NCBI GenBank assembly: GCA_945949035.1
Contig: CAMFDH010000065.1
Span: forward strand, 1 to 7,141
DNA from: an uncultured Actinomyces sp.
Lineage (GTDB): Bacteria; Actinomycetota; Actinomycetes; Actinomycetales; Actinomycetaceae
Length of the DNA: 7,141 nt
Reading direction: 5' to 3'
Part shown: positions 1 to 6,180 of the stretch, in pieces
Position numbering within the stretch: the first letter of the stretch is position 1
Layout: every line of letters starts with the position of its first letter
The notes under the pieces: generated by a model
Databases searched by the model: none
What the model saw: only the letters and a program-made list of their open reading frames with translations
Told to the model about the DNA's origin: nothing
Made by a program: the position numbers and the translations under genes

Positions 1-1273
1 CGGTTGCTGCCTTGACAAAGAACGGCAGGAAGGTGAGGCGGGTGCCGTGAACCTTTTCGAACTGATCCTTGTACTTGGCACGCAGGTTCCAGATCTCGGT
101 GACATCCACTTCGAACACCGTGGTGAGCTGCGCTGCAGTCTGCAGTGAGTCAACCATGCGTCGAGCGATGACCTGGCGTAGGCGCGTCATCTTCTCAGTG
201 GTGCCTCGCAGTGCTGCGGCCTCCTCTGAGATCTCAATCTTGCCTGTTCCCGCTGTGGCCACGGGGGTGGCCGATACTGCCGGTGCGGCGGTCAGTGCTT
301 CAGCAGCAGCGATGACGTCTTCCTTGCGGATACGTCCGCCGATTCCGGTGCCCGTGACAGCTGCGAGGTCGACGCCCTTATCTTTCGCGAGCTTGCGAAC
401 GATGGGGGTGACATAGCCGGCTGCAGCAGGGGCGCCCGGGGCGGGGGGAACAACGGTGCCAGTCGAGGCTGCACGAGCAAGTGCCTCAGCCGGGGCTGCG
501 GGTGCGGGTGCTGAAACCGGGGGTGCCGGGGGTGCCGGAGGCATGGGCGGCATCGGGGGAGCAACCGGAGGAGCAGGAGGTGCAGGTGGTGCCGCGACAA
601 CGGGGGCCGGCGCCGCGGGTGCAGCTGCTGCTACCGGTGCCGGAGTGGCTGCCGGGGCGGCAGCGGGTGCGGCACCTGCCGGAGAGGTGGAGATTCGGGC
701 GATAACGGTTCCAACCTCAACCGTGTCGTCCTCTTCAACCAGGATCTCGACCAGGTAGCCCTCAATGGGAGAGGGAACCTCAGAGTCGACCTTGTCGGTT
801 GCGACCTCGACGATGGGTTCATCAGCGTCAACTTTGTCCCCGACGCTCTTGAGCCAGGCGGAGACGGTTCCTTCGGTGACCGATTCGCCAAGCGCCGGCA
901 TCTTTACCTCGGTGACATCACCAGCAGGCGCGGCGGATGCTGCGGGTGCTGAGGGTGCCGGAGCTTCTTCGACGACGGGGGCTGCCTCTACGACAGGGGC
1001 TGCCTCCGCTGCGGGTGCGCCGCCAACGGCCTCACCGGGCTCGCCAATGATGGCGATATCGGTTCCGACCTCAACGGTTTCGTCCTCTTCAACCAGGATC
1101 TGGAGCAGAACGCCAGAGATCGGGGAGGGGACTTCAGAGTCAACCTTGTCGGTTGCGACCTCAACAATGGGTTCGTCGGCCTCGACCGTGTCGCCCACGC
1201 TCTTGAGCCACGCTGAGACGGTGCCTTCTGTTACCGACTCGCCGAGGGCCGGCATCTTGATGGACTGTGCCAT
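1..1273 (-). CDS. sucB: Dihydrolipoamide acyltransferase (E2 of 2-oxoacid dehydrogenase), C-terminus off the window
   Basis: E2 carries acyl groups on lipoyl-lysine and passes them to CoA in the pyruvate and/or 2-oxoglutarate dehydrogenase complex (cytoplasm). I translated 424 codons from the ATG at 1273-1271; the frame stays open to base 1. Domains: lipoyl domain 1 (about residues 5-78, lipoyl-lysine K43 in VATDKVDSEV), a short Ala/Pro/Val/Glu linker, lipoyl domain 2 (about 123-196, K161 in the same motif), a long Ala/Pro linker (about 198-284), a peripheral subunit-binding domain (about 286-322, VTPIVRKLAKDKGVDL...GTGIGGRIRKEDV), then the start of the catalytic domain (TEKMTRLRQVIARRM...LTFLPFFVKAA). 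The HxxxDG active site lies beyond the edge. AAGGA sits 5 bases and AGGAG 13 bases before the ATG. It follows lpdA by 29 bases, so the two are probably co-transcribed. In actinobacteria this E2 can serve pyruvate dehydrogenase as well as, or instead of, 2-oxoglutarate dehydrogenase, so the substrate is open although the family is clear. Confidence 0.95.
   Translation of the reverse strand, partial: MAQSIKMPALGESVTEGTVSAWLKSVGDTVEADEPIVEVATDKVDSEVPSPISGVLLQILVEEDETVEVGTDIAIIGEPGEAVGGAPAAEAAPVVEAAPVVEEAPAPSAPAASAAPAGDVTEVKMPALGESVTEGTVSAWLKSVGDKVDADEPIVEVATDKVDSEVPSPIEGYLVEILVEEDDTVEVGTVIARISTSPAGAAPAAAPAATPAPVAAAAPAAPAPVVAAPPAPPAPPVAPPMPPMPPAPPAPPVSAPAPAAPAEALARAASTGTVVPPAPGAPAAAGYVTPIVRKLAKDKGVDLAAVTGTGIGGRIRKEDVIAAAEALTAAPAVSATPVATAGTGKIEISEEAAALRGTTEKMTRLRQVIARRMVDSLQTAAQLTTVFEVDVTEIWNLRAKYKDQFEKVHGTRLTFLPFFVKAAT
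422..682 (-). repeat. Low-complexity Ala/Pro linker coding region of E2
   Basis: This codes about residues 198-284, almost entirely Ala and Pro with some Val, Met and Gly, including runs such as PPAPPAPP and PPMPPMPP. It is a flexible swinging-arm linker between lipoyl domain 2 and the subunit-binding domain. The repetitive GC-rich DNA opens long spurious reading frames on the other strand and may be prone to length change. Confidence 0.85.
686..907 (-). repeat. Lipoyl-domain repeat, copy 2
   Basis: This codes residues 123-196 of the E2 protein, the partner of the copy at 1040-1261. The twelve differences lie mostly in the second half (S/E, V/Y, L/V, Q/E, D/V, I/R). The lipoyl-lysine is K161. 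Confidence 0.9.
1040..1261 (-). repeat. Lipoyl-domain repeat, copy 1
   Basis: This codes residues 5-78 of the E2 protein. Aligned by eye with copy 2, 62 of 74 residues are identical. The stretch from MPALGESV to SVGD and the lipoyl-lysine motif VATDKVDSEVPSPI are unchanged. The copies are offset by 118 codons. Tandem lipoyl domains are normal in E2 proteins. Confidence 0.9.
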
Positions 1274-1302
1274 GGTTATCCTTTTTCTCCTGCTATCTGT
1301 CT

Positions 1303-2679
1303 CTAGTCGTGTGCGTGTAGGGGCTTGCCAGCAAGTGCCATTGCGGCCTCACCAATCGCCTCGTTTTGCGTCGGGTGTGCGTGGATAAGCTTCGCGACGT
1401 CGTCTGCGTAAGCCTCCCAGCCAACAATCAGTTCGCCCTCACCGATCTGCTCGGAAACGCGGGCGCCGATGGCGTGGAAGCCAACGATGGGACCGTCCTC
1501 AACACCGATCAGCTTGATCATGCCGGTGGTGCCCAGGATGTTGGACTTGCCGTTACCTGCAAGGTTGTAGTCGACGGACTTGATCTTGTCAGCGCCATAC
1601 TTTTCCTTGGCCTGGGTTTCAGTCAGACCGACCGAAGCGATCTCAGGCTCAGTGAAGGTGACGCGAGGGATGGTGTTCTCATCGATCGGGTCCGGGTTCA
1701 GTCCCGCGATCTCCTCGGCAACCATGATGCCCTGGAGGAAGCCACGGTGTGCCAGCTGGAGGCCCGGGACGATGTCGCCAACGGCGTAGACGCCCGGAAC
1801 CCCGGTGCGGCACTTGTCGTCTGTGAGGACGAAGCCGCGATCCATGTTCACACCGATCTCCTCGAAACCGAGATCCTGGGTGACAGGGCCGCGACCAATT
1901 GCAACGAGAAGGAGGTCGCCATCGATGGTCTTACCGTCTTCAGTAGAGACGTGAACGCCGCCCTCGTCCTGGGTGACACCTGCAAAACGCGAGTTCAGGT
2001 GGTACTTGATGCCACGCTTACGGAAAGCACGCTCCAGGGTCTTGGAGATGACCTCGTCCTCATTGGGAACCAGGTGCGGAAGCCCCTCAACGATGGTGAC
2101 GTCAGCCCCGAAAGACTTCCAAGCGGAAGCAAACTCAGAACCAATCACACCGCCACCGAGGATGATGGCATGCTTCGGGATCCACTCCATCTGCAGCGCC
2201 TGCTCAGAGGTGATGACGCGGCCTTCAATGGGCAGCGAGGGGAGGGTGCGTGAATACGATCCGGTGGCAAGAATGAGGTTCTTACCAGTGATGGTCTTGC
2301 CGTTCACCTCAATGGTGTTCGGGCTGGTGACGCGGCCCCAACCCTTGATAACTTCAACCTTGCGGGAAGCGAGAAGACCCTCGACACCCCGGTAGAGCTT
2401 GTTGACAATGTTGTCGCGGTACTTGCCAACCTTGACCATGTCGATTCCGTTTAGGCTGGCATCGATACCGATGGGGCCAGCGTCACGAATCGCGTCCGCT
2501 GTCTCTGCTACGTGCAGGTACGCCTTGGTGGGGATGCAGCCACGGTGCAGGCATGTGCCACCGACCTTGTCCCCTTCGATCAACGCGACCCTAAGCCCCA
2601 GCTGTCCGGCGCGCAGCGCTGCTGCGTAACCTCCGGAACCGGCGCCTAGTATGACAATGTCGTAGTCTGCTTCACTCAA
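1303..2679 (-). CDS. lpdA: Dihydrolipoyl dehydrogenase (E3)
   Basis: This flavoenzyme (458 aa, full family length) reoxidises dihydrolipoyl groups on E2 using NAD+. Visible motifs: FAD-binding GAGSGGYAAA (residues 13-22), the redox disulfide GGTCLHRGCIPTK with C43 and C48, NAD-binding GGGVIGSEFAS (175-185), the second FAD motif GVYAVGD (296-302), and the C-terminal catalytic dyad HPTQNE with H435 and E440. It starts at a TTG (2679-2677). AAGGAG lies 10 bases and GAGGA 3 bases upstream, and the SEADYDIVILGAG N-terminus fits the family. It is the upstream gene of the lpdA-sucB pair. E3 can be shared among several 2-oxoacid complexes and the glycine cleavage system, so it need not serve only the adjacent E2. 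I see no convincing promoter in 2680-2874, only weak -10-like candidates on the minus strand. Confidence 0.97.
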   Translation of the reverse strand: MSEADYDIVILGAGSGGYAAALRAGQLGLRVALIEGDKVGGTCLHRGCIPTKAYLHVAETADAIRDAGPIGIDASLNGIDMVKVGKYRDNIVNKLYRGVEGLLASRKVEVIKGWGRVTSPNTIEVNGKTITGKNLILATGSYSRTLPSLPIEGRVITSEQALQMEWIPKHAIILGGGVIGSEFASAWKSFGADVTIVEGLPHLVPNEDEVISKTLERAFRKRGIKYHLNSRFAGVTQDEGGVHVSTEDGKTIDGDLLLVAIGRGPVTQDLGFEEIGVNMDRGFVLTDDKCRTGVPGVYAVGDIVPGLQLAHRGFLQGIMVAEEIAGLNPDPIDENTIPRVTFTEPEIASVGLTETQAKEKYGADKIKSVDYNLAGNGKSNILGTTGMIKLIGVEDGPIVGFHAIGARVSEQIGEGELIVGWEAYADDVAKLIHAHPTQNEAIGEAAMALAGKPLHAHD

Positions 2680-2874
2680 GTGTCCTCAACTCCTTGACTT
2701 CAACCTTCAACCGCCGTGGTTGTACCTCTCTATTGTCACATGTGGAAGCGTGCTGGCGTAGGGGAGAGGGTGCAAGACCTGCCACGTTCTTCTAGGACAG
2801 GGGTCCCAGGATTGCGCTTTGAAAGAATTTCCCACTTACTCCTGGTTGAGCCCGTCACTAAGTAGGATGGTGAG

Positions 2875-3384
2875 ATGACTTTTCAGGCCCCCACCCCGAG
2901 TGCGGACACCGACGCCGCGCTACGAGATGAGCGGGGGGCATCACTCGGTCTAGGACGACTTGTTATGGCCGCCTTCTGGATTGTCGGGGTCGCCCTCGTG
3001 GTGGTCGCGGTGACCCAGCTATTTGTAGATACTTCCGGGGACACGGGGGTTCCGTTGGTGACTCTCCTGGCGGGGACCATCTACCTACTGGCGGCCGTTG
3101 GTCTCACCCATAACGGGCGCAGGATGCGCAGGGTGGCTTGGGTGAGCATGATTGTTGCGCTCGGGGGACCCCTGGTGGTGGGGCTATCGGGGCTTGGTCC
3201 CACCACGGTTTGGTCGCCGTGGACTGAATTTGGTGTTCACGCCCGGTTCCTCGGCTTCATTCTTCCCGCGGTGGGCCTGGTCTGGCTGTGGTGGTCAAAC
3301 CCGAGACGCATAGTTGAGATTGCCGAAGGGATTGAGCGGCCCCTACGACGTGGCAGGGGGACTCTCGAGGACGATGCCGGCTAG
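2875..3384 (+). CDS. Unrecognised four-helix membrane protein
   Basis: I do not recognise this 169 aa protein. The N-terminal 25 or so residues are polar (MTFQAPTPSADTDAALRDERG). Four hydrophobic helices follow, at about residues 29-51, 58-77, 87-107 and 124-142. The positive cluster GRRMRR (81-86) after helix 2 and the basic, then acidic tail (RRIVEIAEGIERPLRRGRGTLEDDAG) suggest both ends are cytoplasmic. No catalytic motif or signal-peptide cleavage site stands out. The ATG is preceded by TAGGATGGTGAG, which could be a weak ribosome-binding site (AGGA, 7 bases away) or a -10 element of a nearly leaderless transcript. It is convergent with trmL and the stop codons overlap. Intact length, membrane pattern and plausible start argue for a real gene; function unknown. 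Confidence 0.75.
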   Translation: MTFQAPTPSADTDAALRDERGASLGLGRLVMAAFWIVGVALVVVAVTQLFVDTSGDTGVPLVTLLAGTIYLLAAVGLTHNGRRMRRVAWVSMIVALGGPLVVGLSGLGPTTVWSPWTEFGVHARFLGFILPAVGLVWLWWSNPRRIVEIAEGIERPLRRGRGTLEDDAG

Positions 3385-3842
3385 TTGCCGCCGTTGAAGC
3401 CCAGTTGGCGCCACGCCTCATAGGTGGCGATAGAAGCTGCGTTGGCCAGGTTTAGCGAACGTGCCCCCTCGACCATATTGATACGAATGAGGGCGGTCAT
3501 GCGGGGGTCATCCATGACCCACTGCGGTAGGCCGTCCGGTTCCGCGCCAAAGAGAAGGCAGTCGCCATCCGCGTATTCAACCTCTGTGTAGGTGCGGTTG
3601 GTTCGTCCCGTGAAAGCCCAGATGCGACCCGGTATCTCTGCCAGGAGAGAGTCGAGGTCGGGGTGGGTCTTAACGTGGGCTAGGTCGTGGTAGTCCAGTC
3701 CGGCCCTACGTAACTTGGTGTCCTCCATGTCGAAACCTAGGGGTTCGACCAGGTGCAGCATGGCTCCGGTGCAGGCCGCCAGACGGATAGCAGCGCCGGT
3801 GTTGCCGGGGATGCGGGGTTCGAAGAAAGCAATGTGAAGCAC
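3381..3842 (-). CDS. trmL: tRNA (cytidine/uridine-34 2'-O) methyltransferase, SPOUT family
   Basis: TrmL methylates the ribose 2'-OH of the wobble nucleotide in certain leucine tRNAs, using S-adenosylmethionine bound in a SPOUT trefoil knot. The 153 aa product follows the family end to end: FFEPRIPGNTGAAIRLAA (residues 6-23), LHLVEPLGF and LRRAGLDYHDL, the SAM-loop motif LLFGAEPDGLP, and the C-terminal knot motif IRINMVEGARSLNLANAASIATYEAWRQLGF. The usual FGPET(R/K)GLP is FGAEPDGLP here, a mild departure. The start is GTG (3842-3840); a TGA five codons upstream rules out an earlier in-frame start. A strong GGAGG (3858-3862) is 15 bases from this GTG but 7 bases from an out-of-frame ATG (see findings). 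It is divergent from imuA' and convergent with the membrane-protein gene, so it probably forms its own transcript. Confidence 0.9.
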   Translation of the reverse strand: MLHIAFFEPRIPGNTGAAIRLAACTGAMLHLVEPLGFDMEDTKLRRAGLDYHDLAHVKTHPDLDSLLAEIPGRIWAFTGRTNRTYTEVEYADGDCLLFGAEPDGLPQWVMDDPRMTALIRINMVEGARSLNLANAASIATYEAWRQLGFNGGN

Positions 3843-3854
3843 CGCGCCATTGTT

Positions 3855-3862
3855 TCACCTCC
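3855..3862 (-). promoter_or_regulatory. Shine-Dalgarno sequence before trmL
   Basis: The minus strand reads GGAGGTGA, a near-perfect anti-16S match. It is ideally spaced (7 bases from GGAGG) for the ATG at 3850-3848, which is not in the trmL frame. It is 15 bases from the trmL GTG, which is long. It therefore raises doubt about the start rather than settling it. Confidence 0.7.
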
Positions 3863-3891
3863 GCGGGAAAGGTCGTAGTTTCAGCGCCGAT

Positions 3892-3904
3892 TCTCACGGT
3901 GAGA
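3892..3904. promoter_or_regulatory. Inverted repeat TCTCAC-G-GTGAGA between trmL and imuA'
   Basis: Perfect 6-base arms flank one central base, so this is more likely a protein-binding dyad than a hairpin. It lies 49 bases upstream of the trmL start and 89 upstream of imuA'. It does not resemble the LexA box. No regulator can be named, and a dyad this short could be chance. Confidence 0.3.
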
Positions 3905-3963
3905 TTTGACGTAGTCACCGGGATGGTTATGGGGCTCGCAGATGTCGGATCAGACCTTTATGA

Positions 3964-3979
3964 TCGAACATATGTTCGA
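3964..3979. promoter_or_regulatory. LexA (SOS) box upstream of imuA'
   Basis: TCGAACATATGTTCGA is a perfect 16-base palindrome matching the actinobacterial SOS box TCGAAC-N4-GTTCGA. Its right end is 14 bases before the imuA' ATG. TATGTT inside the box could serve as the -10 element, so bound LexA would cover the promoter; no clear -35 is visible. A good ribosome-binding site, AGGGGG (3982-3987), lies between the box and the ATG with 6-base spacing. The divergent trmL start is 121 bases away on the other side. Confidence 0.9.
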
Positions 3980-3993
3980 GTAGGGGGTGGATT

Positions 3994-4530
3994 ATGGCAG
4001 GTCTCTTTGCACAGCAAGAAGACAGATTGCGTCGTGCCAGGGCCGTTTTAGCCCGGGTTGAAGCACGCCAGGAAGTGGTGCCCACTCCTGAAAAAATCCA
4101 GGGGTGGGAAGCTCCGGGTCGGGGGGTTTACCACCTGGACGGAACTATTGAAGGGGCGGCTCGGGCCCTGGTTCAGATGACTAGGCCAGAGCAGTTTGTG
4201 GCTGTCGTCGACCTGCATGATGTCTCCTGGGAGGGGGTTGAGGAACTCGGGGTTGATCTCAGTCGCATTGTTCTCATCCGCTCTGTGGGGGAGCAGGGGG
4301 CCAAGGTTATCGGCAGCCTCCTTGAGGGTTTTTCAATCGTTGTCGTCGGCAACGTTGGGGTGGAACCCCGCCATCAGAGGGCTCTGGCTGCTAGGGCTCG
4401 GACCGTGGGGGCCACCATTTTGACCATGCGCCCCTGGGTGACTGTCAGTCTCCCCCTCACCGACCGTGTAGAGGGCGGGTCGGCGGTGGCAGAGAATCCT
4501 CTGTTGAGGTACAGGAAAGAGGCTTCCTGA
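3994..4530 (+). CDS. imuA': ImuA'-type accessory protein of the SOS mutasome (degenerate RecA-like)
   Basis: ImuA' proteins act with ImuB and DnaE2 in damage-induced translesion synthesis and mutagenesis; they resemble the RecA fold and are thought to bridge partners rather than hydrolyse ATP. The 178 aa product has a charged helical N-terminus (about 5-27), then a RecA-like core: GVYHLDGTIEGAARALVQM (44-62) where a Walker A would sit but with no GxxxxGK[ST]; VAVVDLHDVSWEGVEELGVDLSRIVLIR (69-96), which matches the ImuA/SulA-like 'Gldl-Rll-vR' pattern; LLEGFSIVVVGNV (109-121); and RHQRALAARARTVGATIL (126-143). The ATG has a well-placed ribosome-binding site and a LexA box just upstream. Its TGA overlaps the imuB ATG (TGATG). 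Sequence similarity alone is modest because this family diverges fast; the neighbours make the call secure. Confidence 0.85.
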   Translation: MAGLFAQQEDRLRRARAVLARVEARQEVVPTPEKIQGWEAPGRGVYHLDGTIEGAARALVQMTRPEQFVAVVDLHDVSWEGVEELGVDLSRIVLIRSVGEQGAKVIGSLLEGFSIVVVGNVGVEPRHQRALAARARTVGATILTMRPWVTVSLPLTDRVEGGSAVAENPLLRYRKEAS

Positions 4531-6161
4531 TGGTGGATAGGGGGGTAAGGCTACCCCGGTATGTGGCCCTGTGGATTCCCAACTGGGAGCTCAATGCGCT
4601 GGTCGTTGATGTTCCCGTGGGTGCTCCCGCGGCGGTGGTTCATCACGGCCGTGTCGCAGTGGTCACCCCCTCTGCTTTTCGCCTCGGAGTCAGGGTGGGG
4701 ATGAGGCAGGTGATGGCTCAGTACCACTGCGCGGACCTCCTGATTTTTCCGCCCGATGACGACCGTGAGAGCGCTGCCTTTGAGGTGATCTTGCAGGTCT
4801 TTGATGATTTTGCGCCCGGTGTGGTGGCTGTGAAGCCCGGTTTGGCATTCGCGCTGGCTCGGGGGCCGGCAAAGTGGGCCGGAGGTGAGGGGGAGTTAGC
4901 GTCTGAGCTTGCTGAACAGGTTGCACTACAAACAGGGGCTGAGTGTCAGGTGGGGATCGCAGACTCGCTTGCGGGTGCCCTGCTCGCAGCACGCCAGGGT
5001 GCCATTGTGCCCCCATCGGAAACGGGACGGTTCCTAGGGCAACAGCAGCTCCTGAAGCTTGTGGAAGATCTTCCTCCCCGTCAAAGGAGAGAGGTGGGGA
5101 AGGAGCTTCCCATCCTGGCAGCACTTGGTATTCATACGGTGGGGCAGTTGCGTGAACTCGGGGCCGACCCTCTACTGACACGGTTTGGGGCCAGTGGGCA
5201 GGCGCTGTGGCGCCTTGCCACCGGAGAGGGGGAGCTGGCTCAGACAACCTCCCGAAACGTGGGGGAGGTGGGGGTTGAGGTGGAAGTGGATCCACCGGCC
5301 CTGTCTGTTGATCAGGCTCTTTTTGCGGTTCGCCGCGCCGCCAACAGCCTTTCGGATCTCCTCGTTCAAAGGGGGCTTTACTCCTCAACGGTTCGCATCT
5401 CAATTGAACGCAGTGGCGGGGTGGTATCCGAACGGACCTGGACACTCCTTGACGCCATGTCTTCCTCGCAGGTTGGGAAAAGAATCACCTGGCAGCTCAA
5501 AGGAATGTCAGATGCCTCCTCGGCTCTCGAAGGTTCCGCAGATGACAATGCCCTGCGCTGGATCAGGGTTACAGCCCTCTATCCGGCGCAGATCCCTGAC
5601 TCAGATCCCCTCTGGGGAGGGGGGCAATCCCGGCGTAAGGCCGGACTGGCAGTTGAAGAGGTGCAGGCGCTACTGGGTGAAGAAGCGGCGGTTCTTCCCA
5701 TCATCCACGGTGGGTTTGATCCTCGCTCTCGAAGCCTGTTCCAGTCCTGGGGTGCGGAAGTGGAAGATCTGCCTCCGCGCAGTGGGCCGTGGGAAGGATC
5801 AGTTGCGTCCCCGCCGATTATCCTCTTTGAGCAACCGCCCTCCGCCCTCCTCATGGGGGAAAGAAAAGAGGGGACAACCGGGCGAATCTGGGTGAATCGC
5901 AGGGGGTTCCTCAACGGAAATCCCCGATACCTGATTCTCAGCACGGATCATCCAGAACTTCCCTCAGGGAACCACCCACTCTCTGAAACTAAGGGATTGT
6001 GGATGGTCCGAGGACGGTGGTGGAGCCCCGAAAATAAAGAGCATGCCCCACGCTGCTATCTGAGAGTTTCAAGAACCGGGGCCCCGGATCTACTCCTCGT
6101 ACAGCGGGGACCTGAATGGTGGGTTGAGGGTGTGTATGCCACCGCCGAAATCCATCGCTAA
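4530..6161 (+). CDS. imuB: ImuB, catalytically dead Y-family polymerase-like mutasome hub
   Basis: In mycobacteria ImuB links the beta clamp, ImuA' and DnaE2 during error-prone bypass. This 543 aa protein has the Y-family layout: N-terminal palm/fingers (RYVALWIPNWELNAL, residues 10-24; TPSAFRLGVRVGM, 46-58), a thumb with helix-hairpin-helix LGIHTVGQLREL (199-210) and a little-finger region (about 245-350). Its C-terminal tail (about 365-543) ends in RCYLRVSR...GPEWWVEGVYA, typical of ImuB. Polymerase carboxylates are missing: the first Asp motif is WIPNW and the SxDE motif is replaced by AVKPGLAF (100-107), so no polymerase activity is expected. DPLWGG (359-364) sits where mycobacterial ImuB has its clamp-binding QLPLWG. 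The ATG overlaps the imuA' stop by one base, indicating translational coupling under the same LexA box. Confidence 0.93.
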   Translation: MVDRGVRLPRYVALWIPNWELNALVVDVPVGAPAAVVHHGRVAVVTPSAFRLGVRVGMRQVMAQYHCADLLIFPPDDDRESAAFEVILQVFDDFAPGVVAVKPGLAFALARGPAKWAGGEGELASELAEQVALQTGAECQVGIADSLAGALLAARQGAIVPPSETGRFLGQQQLLKLVEDLPPRQRREVGKELPILAALGIHTVGQLRELGADPLLTRFGASGQALWRLATGEGELAQTTSRNVGEVGVEVEVDPPALSVDQALFAVRRAANSLSDLLVQRGLYSSTVRISIERSGGVVSERTWTLLDAMSSSQVGKRITWQLKGMSDASSALEGSADDNALRWIRVTALYPAQIPDSDPLWGGGQSRRKAGLAVEEVQALLGEEAAVLPIIHGGFDPRSRSLFQSWGAEVEDLPPRSGPWEGSVASPPIILFEQPPSALLMGERKEGTTGRIWVNRRGFLNGNPRYLILSTDHPELPSGNHPLSETKGLWMVRGRWWSPENKEHAPRCYLRVSRTGAPDLLLVQRGPEWWVEGVYATAEIHR

Positions 6162-6170
6162 ACTCACCAC

Positions 6171-6176
6171 GGGAGG
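6171..6176 (+). promoter_or_regulatory. Ribosome-binding site deciding the tdk start
   Basis: GGGAGG ends 4 bases before the ATG at 6181. It favours this start over the in-frame ATG at 6124, which would add 19 non-family residues and overlap imuB by 38 bases. Confidence 0.8.
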
Positions 6177-6180
6177 GAAG

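Noticed and set aside
422..682. GC-rich repeated tract that might look like a CRISPR or minisatellite
   Set aside because: It codes the Ala/Pro linker of E2; there are no regular repeats with spacers.
765..1388. Plus-strand frame over the lipoyl domains, with repeated Ser/Thr-rich segments
   Set aside because: The repeats are the reverse complement of the duplicated lipoyl domains of the E2 gene, not a surface protein.
1366..2253. Long plus-strand frame (295 codons) opposite lpdA
   Set aside because: It lies wholly inside the well-supported lpdA gene and shows no family motif; the product reads as a mirror of Lpd codons.
2737..2744. CACATGTG palindrome upstream of lpdA
   Set aside because: Eight bases are too few to call an operator, and the flanks do not extend the symmetry.
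3730..3748. TCGAA...TTCGA dyad resembling a LexA box
   Set aside because: It lies inside trmL coding sequence, has 9 bases between the arms instead of the correct spacing, and lacks the AAC/GTT core.
3706..3918. Minus-strand frame overlapping the trmL start
   Set aside because: Its protein has no recognisable features and it spans the trmL leader, its Shine-Dalgarno and the upstream dyad; it is an out-of-frame shadow.
4690..5445. Minus-strand frame of 251 codons opposite imuB
   Set aside because: The product is a Pro/Arg-rich low-complexity string, typical of antisense to a GC-rich gene, and imuB on the other strand is certain.
6124..6180. Upstream ATG extending tdk into imuB
   Set aside because: The added residues do not match the thymidine kinase family, and GGGAGG just before 6181 marks the usual MAKLYFRYGAMNSGKS start.
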